A stretch of 64,000 bases of DNA. It comes from Beaufortia kweichowensis. Lineage: Eukaryota > Chordata > Actinopteri > Cypriniformes > Gastromyzontidae. The stretch spans positions 9,557,001 to 9,621,000 of the forward strand of contig CM032815.1 of assembly GCA_019155185.1 (NCBI GenBank), written 5' to 3'. The stretch's first letter is position 1, and every line of letters starts with the position of its first letter. The position numbers and the translations under genes are program-made. The notes beneath the pieces were generated by a model, which had not been told where the DNA came from, searched no databases, and was given only the letters and a program-made list of their open reading frames with translations. Shown one piece after another: positions 12,301-20,753 of this stretch.

Positions 12301-13422
12301 GGTTACTGTAGTTCACCTGAAAATGATAATTTTGTCATTATTTACTCATCCTCACCTTGTTCGAACACCCAGTGGCTTTTTTTGTTTTTCGAAACCAAAC
12401 CACAGATTTTTTTCAGAAGGGTTGTTATGAGTGTGACTGCCTCTTTTCAAGCTTCAAAAGCATGCAAAGCATTGTAAAATAACTCCATGTGACCCATACG
12501 AATACCCATACGAGTTTGATTCAGAAAAACAACAAAGGCAACAGGAGTTTGAACAACATGAAGGAAACTAAACTGTTCATTTTTGGTTGAACTAACCTTT
12601 TAATCTCCCTGTGTTTTTGTGTTTAGACCCAGGAGAGACTCTGTGGATGAGAACTATGAGTGGGACTCTGCTTATGTCCCCAAGCATCCTTTGGACCGTA
12701 AAGCTTCAATGAGCAAAGCAGCTGTTCACAGAGACGGCTTTAATCAAGGAAAACAAAGCAGCACTGCTAGGGACGACTGCAGGCCAGAATTAGACCGGAA
12801 ACAAAAAGGTAAGAAAGAATTCTTCTTACATTTGGATACACCTGACTAAGTCAGTACTCTGAAATATGTCATTTTTTCAGACAAATATTGCATTCATGTA
12901 TTACGTGTATTGACTTCAAAAACTATCTGATGTTTAACTGTAGGTGGGTAGTACTTTTTTTTGGTCGCTATATATACTTTTATTTACGTTATGTCATAGG
13001 CTGATGACCTTACTGTTCTGAAGTACTGTCCTGTTGTGTAAAAAAAAAAATTGTAGATGTTTTTTAAAAGCCAGTATAAATGTTAATCATTATTTTTCAC
13101 AGCAGGCCTACATAAGACAGAAGTTAACTGTACTAGCAGTTCTCAGCTTTCCAATATTTATACATTTTTCTCTGAACTGTTCAAAGAATTTAAAATTGTA
13201 ATGGGATTAAAGTCGCTTTGCTCTTTCTGGTTTCATTGATCTCTGTCCGTCTTTCTGACCCAAGGTCTTTTCCTGCCGGCAGGTTTCAAGGAATCTGTTC
13301 CACCCTTTGTAGTTCCCAATATTCTTTCACTTCGCTGTGAGCAAGAATCACATCTCGCTCAGGAGATTCAGAGAAACTCCACATCATGCCCAGAATCAGA
13401 GCCTGACACTGTTCTCTTCTGA
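3228..13422 (+). CDS. igsf9: IGSF9/turtle-family Ig-FN3 neural adhesion receptor (5'-partial, 18 exons)
   Basis: Single-pass cell-surface adhesion protein of the turtle/IGSF9 (Dasm1) family; relatives act at neuronal membranes in dendrite growth and synapse organisation. Exons I assign: 3228-3377, 4298-4449, 4751-4868, 5261-5402, 5483-5628, 6739-6881, 7043-7183, 7267-7383, 7654-7804, 8537-8648, 8793-8980, 9219-9436, 9597-9681, 9765-9932, 10040-10076, 10158-12133, 12627-12808, 13265-13422. All have GT/AG borders and matching phases. Order: C-terminal half of Ig1, Ig2-Ig5, two FN3 domains, one transmembrane helix, a tail of over 700 residues. The summed length is a whole number of codons only if one base is added near 11322-11326, where a -1 frameshift breaks the tail exon. 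Signal peptide and first half of Ig1 are not seen, so the gene probably starts left of the window. Tail motifs GPDGRF, NVDG, SQSSGRGS and SVDENYEWDS match IGSF9 better than IGSF9B, although the Ig domains are mixed. AATAAA at 15371-15376 is one possible polyadenylation signal, which would give a 2-kb 3' UTR. Confidence 0.9.
3845..3955. mobile_element. Fragment of TGTGACCC-type TIR element
   Basis: The stretch with TTTTCTACATAATG, then ATATTGACTGAGTAAGGC and CATGTCAAAGAT, is shared with 18281-18475, 43829-44048 and 61076-61295, and in inverse orientation with 38317-38535. Ends are lost here. It lies in the intron between the Ig1 and Ig2 exons. Confidence 0.55.
4298..4868 (+). CDS. igsf9: igsf9 exons: Ig2 domain
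   Basis: Two exons, 4298-4449 and 4751-4868, joined at phase 0. The first begins with the family linker PPVFTETPP and carries the first Ig cysteine and core tryptophan (TLKCAASG, ITWSK). The second carries NGSLSF and the second cysteine (GVYKCYVSN). It leaves at phase 1 into the Gly of the next exon. One Ig domain spread over two exons is the pattern for Ig2-Ig5 here. Confidence 0.9.
5156..5243 (+). repeat. Fragment of dispersed cyprinid-type repeat, abutting the Ig3 acceptor
   Basis: Starts CATGCAAATATCAATCTTACC and ends GCTGGAATTGCCC, matching the two ends of the longer copies at 23159-23690 and 59222-59688, with most of the middle missing. The end lies 17 bp before the Ig3 exon, so it may contribute branch-point sequence. 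Confidence 0.55.
5261..5628 (+). CDS. igsf9: igsf9 exons: Ig3 domain
   Basis: Exons 5261-5402 (acceptor TTAATAACAG, donor GTGAGT, phase 2 exit) and 5483-5628 (acceptor GTTTTAG, donor GTAAGT, phase 1 exit). Visible: GPPVILLPP linker, LKCQAVADPPN with NMT glycosylation site, YVWQRDG, then RVRVIVDGTLLI and SGNYTCMPTNGL. This is the most family-typical segment of the ectodomain. The sequence just 5' of the first acceptor is a fragment of a dispersed repeat (5156-5243). Confidence 0.92.
5735..5935. mobile_element. Degenerate short TIR element (CCATACAATGGAAGTCAATGGG type)
   Basis: Contains the fish intergenic consensus pieces ACGTTGTTCAAAATCTG, TCCATACAATGGAAGTCAAT and CAACATTTTTCAAAATATC. The family often carries AGTTCACCCAAAAATG ends; here the ends are eroded. 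It lies in the intron after the Ig3 exons. Related fragments are at 8161-8272 and 12305-12602. Confidence 0.5.
6155..6478. mobile_element. Miniature hAT element, copy 1 (324 bp)
   Basis: TIRs begin TAGGGGTGGGA, and the element is flanked by a perfect 8-bp duplication ATTCACGC (6147-6154 and 6479-6486), the hallmark of hAT transposition. No coding capacity. The interior near the left end is rich in GAATCGATTC palindromes. Copies 2 (31574-31902) and 3 (57860-58186) lie in the opposite orientation. It sits in the igsf9 intron before Ig4. Confidence 0.9.
6739..7183 (+). CDS. igsf9: igsf9 exons: Ig4 domain
   Basis: Exons 6739-6881 (acceptor TTTCACAG, donor GTATGT) and 7043-7183 (acceptor CTCCCGACAG, donor GTTGGC), joined at phase 0. 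Visible: HPAQVMQMP linker, AISCPFRAEPP, VDWTKNGKPL, then PGWTL, DGSIVIA and GVYTCTPYNGFGTMGQS. The last motif is typical of IGSF9 and IGSF9B Ig4. Confidence 0.91.
7267..7804 (+). CDS. igsf9: igsf9 exons: Ig5 domain
   Basis: Exons 7267-7383 (39 codons, phase 0 both ends) and 7654-7804 (exit phase 1). Visible: DPPSFKVSP linker, EYRQDVGKTLVIPC, GDPAPKVTWKK, then NGSLILQPLTKD, GEWECSSSN. Length and cysteine spacing fit an I-set Ig domain. The intron between them has no obvious repeat. Confidence 0.91.
7966..7982. repeat. Short (TG)n repeat
   Basis: About 8 TG units in the igsf9 intron between the Ig5 and FN3-1 exons. Confidence 0.9.
8161..8272. mobile_element. Short TIR element (about 112 bp)
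   Basis: Left TTGTTCACCCAAAAATGG and right CCAATTTTTAGGTGAACTAT are imperfect inverted repeats. The middle carries two copies, in opposite orientation, of a short word near TTGACTTTCCATAGTAGGAA. Typical of very abundant non-autonomous fish elements. In the igsf9 intron before FN3-1. Confidence 0.65.
8537..8980 (+). CDS. igsf9: igsf9 exons: fibronectin type III domain 1
   Basis: Exons 8537-8648 and 8793-8980. The first encodes GTSPHAV and ANVSWAAGFDGGYTQQF, the family's FN3-1 signature with an NVS glycosylation site. The second encodes EWSAFPV and YQFRVIAQNKVGSGPFSE. The junction splits a Trp codon (TG|G), and the donor at 8649 (GTTGGT) is weaker than the others in the gene. Exit is phase 1. 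Confidence 0.9.
9219..9681 (+). CDS. igsf9: igsf9 exons: fibronectin type III domain 2
   Basis: Exons 9219-9436 (acceptor CTTCACAG, donor GTGAGT) and 9597-9681 (acceptor TTCAAAG, donor GTCGGT). Visible: LKPPTSL, GILLQWSAP, DGFVVQSR, then YELRLLSR and SPSISVSAIG. The domain is more diverged than FN3-1, as in other family members. The second donor GTCGGT is unusual, but phase 1 joining to the next exon works. Confidence 0.86.
9765..9932 (+). CDS. igsf9: igsf9 exon: transmembrane helix
   Basis: After a short juxtamembrane stalk, a hydrophobic run of about 23 residues begins VMIGVGLLCIFLLL and ends CFVFY. It is followed by the basic stop-transfer KKGQRRR. This sets a type I topology: Ig/FN3 outside, long tail inside. 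Acceptor TACATACAG; donor GTAAAG; exit phase 1. Confidence 0.92.
10040..10076 (+). CDS. igsf9: igsf9 small exon (37 nt), juxtamembrane
   Basis: Acceptor CTTCTTTCAG and strong donor GTAAGTG bound a 37-nt exon encoding DLPPAINKNPPVK. It corresponds to the basic, proline-containing segment just inside the membrane in relatives. Phases (1 in, 2 out) fit both neighbours. As 37 is not a multiple of three, skipping it would shift the tail out of frame. Confidence 0.82.
10158..12133 (+). CDS. igsf9: igsf9 large cytoplasmic-tail exon with internal frameshift
   Basis: A 1,976-nt exon (acceptor ACCCTAACAG, donor GTAAGA) encoding most of the intracellular tail, which is low-complexity, Ser/Arg/Pro-rich and probably disordered. 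Family motifs: EFIYRGPDGRF (about 10375-10392), NVDG (11334-11345), SQSSGRGS (11991-12014). A charged, probably helical run with EREELERELRRY lies around 10811-10905. The reading frame changes at a T5 run at 11322-11326: upstream frame stops at TAG 11326-11328, while downstream coding resumes in the next frame, just before NVDG. One additional T would make it continuous. An intron ending at TTTTTAG is possible, but the sequence before it still looks coding and I see no good donor. Confidence 0.85.
12305..12602. mobile_element. Degenerate TIR element of the AGTTCACC family
   Basis: Left side has GTAGTTCACCTGAAAATG, GTCATTATTTACTCATCCTC and ACCTTGTTCGAACACC. The right side ends TTCATTTTTGGTTGAACTAA, inverse to the left end. 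It fills most of the intron between the large tail exon and the SVDENYEWDS exon. Confidence 0.65.
12627..12808 (+). CDS. igsf9: igsf9 penultimate coding exon (SVDENYEWDS motif)
   Basis: Acceptor TTTGTGTTTAG and donor GTAAGA, phase 2 in and phase 1 out. It starts RPRRDSVDENYEWDS; the SVDENYEWDS core (12640-12669) is the signature of the IGSF9 tail and the main reason for preferring IGSF9 over IGSF9B. The rest is basic and Ser-rich. Confidence 0.88.
13265..13422 (+). CDS. igsf9: igsf9 terminal coding exon
   Basis: Phase 1 entry. Two acceptors are usable in the same frame: after CCCAAG at 13264, or after GCCGGCAG at 13282. They differ by six codons. The chain ends EPDTVLF with TGA at 13420-13422. 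The final V-L-F fits a class II PDZ-ligand pattern; PDZ binding is reported for the family, but this ending is my inference. The 10-bp palindrome CTGCCGGCAG occurs at 13273-13282 and again at 13423-13432. Confidence 0.72.
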
Positions 13423-15480
13423 CTGCCGGCAGTAGGTACGCTACTCATACCGCTTATTAGCGCTTTGTATTTTTGCTTTGGTTTTAACATTTATGAGAAA
13501 TTACTTTTACTATTTTTACTATTTACAACATACTGTATTTATTTTAGGAGGATGTTGTGTAGAATCATTTTAAATGGTTTTTTTTTTTTTTGGTTAAAAT
13601 TTACATTTACATAGTCTGTGTGACTAATAATTGAAAGTCAAGTCGCATTTTTTCTTCTTGCTGTAGTTGTAAGTTAAACACTTGTTTTAACCATAGTTAC
13701 AGTAATTAAATCAGTTTTCTTATATAATCAAACTGCATAACAGTATTTAGTTTCACCTATTCTCCGCAGATTATGTGTTCCTCATCCTCATATTCTCTGC
13801 AATATCTTTTCCAGCAGAGATGCTAGATTGAACACAGCGTGGTTTTCCTTTAACACACATTTGAATGGTCAGAATGAGGAGTTTCACCATTAATTAAACA
13901 TCCCACGATCACTCCAGCAGCGGAAGAACCCGAAACACTCTCCTTTTCCCGCCTAATGGAAATGATCTGCAAGAAACACTTCTAAAGTGCGTCAGAGTCG
14001 CAAATCAAAGGGTGAATATGGTAAATCAAGGACATGTTGCTTTTGCTGATAAGATTATTCTGTAATTTCTGGTTTGGCAGTAAGAGACAAAGTTTGACTT
14101 TATGCATGATTGAAGAAATATTTGACCGTGTTGGGCGTTGAAAAACACCACCTGTAAAAGAAATCAAAGATGCACTTAAATGACTCAATGGACCTTGTCA
14201 AACATTTCAATGATATTTTTGATTGATGTACTCCTTTGGTGGCATTCATAATTTTGTCACACCCATTTATACCTACCTCATATACAACACAATCCCAAAA
14301 GCACAATTCACACACATTTTTTAACAGTAATTTAACAGTTTTTTAACAATACAATGATGTAGTACACCATGTACTCCTTACAATGAATGACAATCAGTTT
14401 TTGACCATTTCTGAATGAATAACCTTCATTTCTCATGCCCTCAAATAATCACTGTGATGTTAAAGTTTCCTCTTCGTTTATGTAGCTGGTGAGTGGGATT
14501 GTTTGTTTGGAAAATGTGTAAAGTTGCTGAGATTTTGTTCCCGTCTCGTCCAGAGCTCATTTTTTAAGCTTTAATGAGCTGCAGGGTCTGATGATCAGCT
14601 GTTTAATAGGAAATTACATGTTAAATTGGTTCGATTATTTAAATCAGTGTCTTTTTGTACAAGATATCTAATGAGCCGATACGCGATACACTGGAAGGAA
14701 ATGATTAAATTCACTGCAGGTGACGGGAGTTCATTATGTATCACGCTTCTGGTCAGACTATACTGAGCTTAACTCTTAAAGTGTTTACAGTCAGTTATAC
14801 AAAACATTTCAGTTCTTATTTGCTTTTCATGTAATTATTTAAAAATTACAAACATATTTTAAAAAATATTACTAAACAAATATTTGTTAAATAGAATTTT
14901 ATATGCTGTTTTTATTTTTCTGATTCAGAATAGTCAAATTTACAAATGCACCATAACAGAAATTACTTTTTCCTTTTTTGCCATTAAAAAATGTTTTACT
15001 GCAGCTGTTGCCAACCAGGCACTTCATTGAAAATAATAGTTTGCAAATATGTCTATATGTAATTAAATGTTATATTTCACCCTTTTCTCAAAATGTATTC
15101 AAAAAAATTGACTTTTTATTAGTAGAAACAGAAAAGTAATTGTTCCATTTATTGTTGTAAACTCTATATATTTTTGGCTAAAATTTGTACAATTTTCCTA
15201 CTTTATTAAATCAAGAGCTGTATTTCATTAATGTGGATTTATATTGAGATTAAAGGCAACAATAATTTGAATTGCGTTGGTGTTTAAATGCTTTAAAACA
15301 TTAAAAACATTTTCTTCTTTTAAATCCATGCTGCACCTTCACACTTTTTCTTCAACTAAACCTTGAAAGAAATAAAAGCATTCTTTAAACATTCAAATAT
15401 TATTTACAGTTTTGATTTCACCCAGGCAGCTTTTAAATCTCTTTTAAAACTTTTTAAAACCATTCAAGTGTTTCATCTGA
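13423..15480. other. igsf9 3' UTR and downstream flank
   Basis: AT-rich and non-coding. The second CTGCCGGCAG copy follows the stop at once, and CAGTAG|GTACGC at about 13431 could be a splice donor within the 3' UTR. AATAAA at 15371-15376 is one candidate polyadenylation signal, with ATTAAA forms earlier. The true transcript end cannot be fixed from sequence. Confidence 0.4.
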
Positions 15481-18280
15481 ACATTGTGGGCTTTGAGATC
15501 AAATCCATTTCATGATCTTTCTTTATTTGTGGCATTCACAGACTCAACTCTGTTAGTGGACTGTGAAATCCTGACAGGTCACAGTGGACACATTAGTGTG
15601 TATATGTGTGTGTCGAGCGAAAGGACTTCTTCCTCCATCATTATCTGCTTCGTGTGCAATGGCACATGCTACATTAATCACAGCGGAGGTGAAAGGCAAC
15701 GGTTCACACCAGCACCCAAACTGCATTTCTCTCACTTCCCACTTCGTCTAGTCTGCATCCTTCTAAATTCACTGTAAAATGACATTATGTCTTAATTTGC
15801 ATGCATGCCTTGTAACCATAGTAACATCAATACTTAACCTGATAACTGTCACTGCACATATTGAACATGCACTTTTTTTCTTAATTCAGATATTAAAAAT
15901 ATTTTATAGTTTTTTATTAAATATCTTACATTTTTATATTTTTTTGTTTTATGTTTATTGTTTATTTATTGCAAATGTATCTTATATTTATTCTTGAGTC
16001 TTATGCATTTCCATCAATATATAGTTTTCTACTATTGTACATTAAAAATCAAAACTTCTGTACATTAAAATATTGCAGAAACTCTAGCAGGTTACTAAGA
16101 CAATCACATCCATCTTCCACATACTCGGGTGTTATTGGGTCTGGTGGAGAGACCTGTTTTTCTGACCCGAGCCCTTAGCTGTCAGGTTGACCTGCAGCGA
16201 TGCTTCATTGAGGTGGCCTTTTGCCATTTCTTCCCTGCACCCTCCAGCCCTGACTGATTATCCAATTGCCTTGTGAAAAACCTTTCATTGGCAGCCTGTA
16301 ATTGGTTCTGCTTCTTTCTCTTCATGTACTGTACAATCTCCGGAGAAAAACAGATAATTAGGGTGTTACGCTTTTCTCTGTCTCTGGCTGGTTAACTGCA
16401 CACATCCATTCGACGTAAAATAAATTAATGTGCCGACTTTGCATTTTAGATAGTGGCATAAAGTACTACGTTTGGTGTCTCCGTCTTTGACTATGATTGA
16501 CATGAGAACGACCACAACAACTAGTTATCTTTCTGTAGCATGTAGGGGCGGGTAAATTAGACATTTGACACCACAAAAATAGATTGGTGTACAGGAATGT
16601 AGTAGAAATGGTTGTGAAAACGGCAAAGAAAAAAATATACGGAAATAAAGCAAATAGTAATTGTATGTCTAATGTATTGTTATGTTTGTAAATGTCTATG
16701 ATACATCCTTTTAAATCCATTACTCAAAACTCTATCTGAATATCTTTCAAAGATCTGACACCATAAACCTGCCAAACTTTGTCAATATCTGTGGCTAATA
16801 CTTCCACCAAGCTTGTAATATCAACCCTTGCTGAACATCACAATTGGCCAATCAGAATCAAGTATTCCAGACTGTGGAGTAATACATAAAAAATAAACAT
16901 TTCACCAAAAAACATGGTTACTGCACTTTTACTATAATTAAACCATGATTGGCCGTAAGGCAAAAGATACCATATTACTGTATAAAGTGGAAATGAAATG
17001 TTTTTAAAGCAAAATGTTTCTCCAGATACTAAAAAAATGTAGTAAATCTGTAGCAAGCCCTTTCAGCTGTGCATTACCCATCAGAAGGTCAGCAAATGGA
17101 CTATCGGCATTCCTCAGGCGTGCTGTCTTAAACCTATATTCAATTTAAGCCTGACCGGTGTTGCAGGTTAAAGCTATCCATCCATTGATCAAGAGACAAA
17201 ATAAGAAAACAGGACAGCGCACAACATCTTGAATTACTGTAGTACTACTGAGGTCCTGAGCTTTTGATGGATTGAGAGAGCAAAGTGTGATGATCATATA
17301 AATTGACCTTAAGGTCACTGCCGGGCAGTCATTTTCTTTTGGCATCATGTATGGAAACCTTCAGGTGGATTTTCTAGATGAAAAGAGAACGAGAATTAAA
17401 TGTGAATTAATGTCAATGTTCTTTTAGTGAGAAAAATGTCTTTCATTGTGAAAAGCATACAGATCTCACTTCATTGTATAATTCAGTAGAAATATTCCTT
17501 TCATTATGTTGTCATGAAAACTTTGGTGGGTCAAGTCCAGTATGCATGTGGTATAAAGTCACGTAAAATACACAGGTTTGTCAGATTTGTCTCTTTTTTA
17601 AGTGTCTTTTTTTAACAGTGAGCACTGGAGTAGATCTTCAGGAATGTTTTTTTTCCACAAGTCTGCAAATAACTTCATAGTTAGACTGCGTTTTGGTCAA
17701 CAGCCAGGCCTTTGGAAGTCTGTGAAACAGTCCAAATATAGTTACTGCCATGTCAATGCTCTCCTTCAGGTCCTGTAGATCAGCTGAAGCTGGTTTAGAT
17801 TGGCTCTCAGCATGGGGCTTCCTCTCTGTCCCCGTGACATGAAGCTTGCCTGATTAAATAGAGCTGAAGAATGACAGCCCGTCTGTTTCTGATGATTGCA
17901 AATCTCATTTGATGACTAGTTGATTCATGGTTGCACATAAACTGCATTGTGAATATCTTCTGTAGCACAAAGAGAAGAGACCTTTGCTAGATTACTAACT
18001 GTCCAAAGTGTCTGCAATGAATATAAATGAATAAACATGTAAGAAAGTACAGTTTGTGAAGCAAGGTCAGTTCACAGATAAATTTGCACTAAGCAATGCT
18101 TTAAAAGTTTTTTTCATGTGTATTACAGCAAAAAATGCCTTTCTTTTTGGACAATTCAGGGGTTATTCAAAGCATTTTATGGTAACCCCAATTTTTTAGT
18201 ACAAACCTAATCTTTTCAAGTAAAGAACAGGTGCATATTGACCTACTTGAAATGAGAAATCCATGTAACTAAGGTTAATT
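15481..18280. other. Intergenic, with candidate conserved non-coding blocks
   Basis: No credible ORF. Blocks at about 16080-16370 and 17690-17900 are less AT-rich than the flanks and contain homeodomain-like words (CTGTAATTGG, AGATAATTAG). A perfect X-box lies at 15812-15825. These could be enhancers; only cross-species comparison would show it. Confidence 0.35.
15812..15825 (+). promoter_or_regulatory. RFX X-box motif next to an octamer
   Basis: GTAACCATAGTAAC fits GTNRCC-N2-RGYAAC completely. About 12 bp upstream is ATTTGCAT, a POU-type octamer. Function inferred from motif only. Confidence 0.4.
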
Positions 18281-18475
18281 GTGAACCTGCCTGTGAAAAT
18301 CCAGCTAAAGTTATTTTTTGTGATTTAGTATTTTCTACATAAAATCCTCCTTCAATAATGTAAAGACATTCTTTAAAAATATAACCTTGATATATTTCAT
18401 ATTATTGACTGCGTAATGACATGTCAGAGACTGAAATCAAACTTTGATGCTTGTTATCTTAATATATTTTCAGGT
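18281..18475. mobile_element. TGTGACCC-type TIR element, eroded copy
   Basis: Starts near GTGAACCTGCCTGTGAAAAT and shows CCAGCTAAAGT, ATTGACTGCGTAATGACATG and TTTGATGCTTGTTATCTTA, shared with the full copy at 43829-44048 and, inverted, with 38317-38535. Confidence 0.6.
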
Positions 18476-20396
18476 ATGACAAATAAGAACAGAAAATGCC
18501 TATTATCACAGTGTGAAATCTACATGGACGTGAGGAGAAATCTGTACTGTATAATGAGCTGAGTTTTATTCCCAAAGAGACAGTAATCATCACTTAATTA
18601 AAGCAGTAAAATCAACTTCAATTCTGGCACATTCACTTTATTCACCCTCCAAAATAAAGTTTACTTGTCAGACAGCAGCAGGTCTTTAAGTCTATATGGA
18701 TTATATATGACTAAATTGACAGAACACACACATTAAGACATAAAACTAAAATAAACAGTCTGTCTAATACATCATGCAATTATCAGCATTTTTGGAAAGT
18801 CATTTTCTGTGCAGTCCAAACAAGATGTGGCTGCTTTTCAAGGCTTTTAAAAACAACCTTGATTAAATTATTATTTTCTTCGCCTTGAATTTCAGGGTTA
18901 TCTCGCCCAAATTTTTTATATCTAAACAAAAAAATTCTAAACAAATAATTTGTATTTTGATGAGTTGACTTTAATTATAGTAATATTTGTATATATTAAT
19001 ATATGTAAATATTACATAAATTAAAGTAAAAGTAATAAAAAAATTATAAAAATTTAAAATAATCAGTAGTCCTAAAGATTTTAACGTGTATCTTATAATT
19101 TATTTTTTAATTTATTGTCTTATTCTGATAAACCGGAAGTCAGTTAAATATACTTTATACTGTAAAATAAATCATTTAAATACGTGATTGCGTCATGGCG
19201 TCTAGAAAAAAGTTTTGCAGAACATTATGGCTGTTGTTTTATTCTGAGCTCAATCTTTTGACATCTTTTTTCCGTGATTTCTCCATTGCGTGAGTAATGT
19301 TGCAGTCACCTTTCTCTCCCGTCATTCAGCTGAAAACACAGAAAGAGGAACCCACCACTACCATCCAGTGGGTGTAATATATCTCTGTCTATTTTGGTTT
19401 CACATCCAGCTTGTTTTACAGCTAGTGTCCGTGTCATCATGTGAGTGGGGTGTATTTACAAAAGACCCTTTATAGCTGCCGGTGCGCGCGCACGGTGATA
19501 GATTTCACCATGAGTTACCTGTATGTGTATCCGGTTATGTGCGCTCATTTACAGGATGATAATCGGCTCTTAAATCAGATTAAATATGCTGTTTTATTGT
19601 GAATTTATCAAGCGAATATTAGATATGACTATAACAGGTGCGTTGCGGAGTAACTTTCCTTAAAGGGACTTTGACTGTTATCCAGAAAGTCATTTCGACT
19701 CGTTTCTCAAATTATAAAGGCACTTTAAAGTCTGTTGAGGAAGGAACGGCTATATTTTTTGTAAAGCAATTCATGATTTTTCTGGTGTTATTTAATCTAT
19801 AAAATTGTCTTAGCACTTGGGACTATTGCTTTAGGCGGATGAATTGGGTGCAAAAATAAATAGTCCCGTTGTGGTATCCCTGCGCGTATCATGCAAATAC
19901 ATTTGGACTGGTTTAAAAGGAACTAGTTGACAGGTTGGATACATCTTCTCGCAAGCAGGTTTGTAAGCATTTTATCACATTAGTAACACGTATAATGTTG
20001 TTTAAAGCTGTTTTTGAATAATTTGATACAACTTTTAAACCATGTGTTTTAATGTGTGTGCCAATGCAATGCATTTCCCCATGTACTTCTATTGTAAATT
20101 CAAACGTGTAATTGTGATTTTTGCTTGCTTTTGCACACTATAAGATAATTGTTTTTAGTAGTTAAGTCTGAAATCAAATCCACTCATTAAAAATGCTTGT
20201 GTTGTTTCTCTGGATGTTTACAGGCCTGCAGGCTCCAATAGGCCAAACACATTGTCATCACATCACATTCACATCGTGTTTGTTCCATTTGAATATTTAG
20301 GCTGACACACAGTTATTAACAATTAACAAGTGCAAAACTTGCTTTTATTTATTAACAGGCTTTAGTTTTCTGCAAAGGAAATCCCTTTACACATTA

Positions 20397-20600
20397 GGCC
20401 AATTCCAGTGTTACGGATGTGACAATTATTAGTTAAAACTTGAAATATAAATGAATATAAATTCTCACAGAATGTCTTTATTACCAATATACTGAACCAT
20501 CTGTTTATACTTTACTAAAGCCCTGTTGATAGAGTCCAAACATTAGAAAAATATCAGTCTGTGCACAAATTATTTTTTTATAAATACCAGTGCAAATACG
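20397..20600 (-). repeat. Dispersed ~0.5-kb repeat, partial inverse copy
   Basis: CCAATTCCAGTGTTACGGAT, AATTCTCACAGAATGT and ACTAAAGCCCTGTTGATAGA are shared with 62671-63178 in the same orientation. It is the inverse of the copies at 23159-23690 and 59222-59688. Confidence 0.6.
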
Positions 20601-20739
20601 TTGAAATCCATGATGTGTGGATGAAAAACCTAATGGTTTTATCAGCATTTTTTATATACACAGGGGTCTGTGAAGAAGATTGCAATTCTGAAAGTCTTAA
20701 TCTAAATGCTTGGTAACTTTGGGCATAATTTAGCCTCTT

Positions 20740-20753
20740 GTTACCGTGGTAAC
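20740..20753. promoter_or_regulatory. Perfectly palindromic RFX X-box
   Basis: GTTACCGTGGTAAC-like site: GTTACC, 2-bp spacer, GGTAAC. Both half-sites are exact inverses. It is followed by AGCAGCTAATTATCAG (E-box-like and homeobox-like words). Candidate enhancer; untested. Confidence 0.45.
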
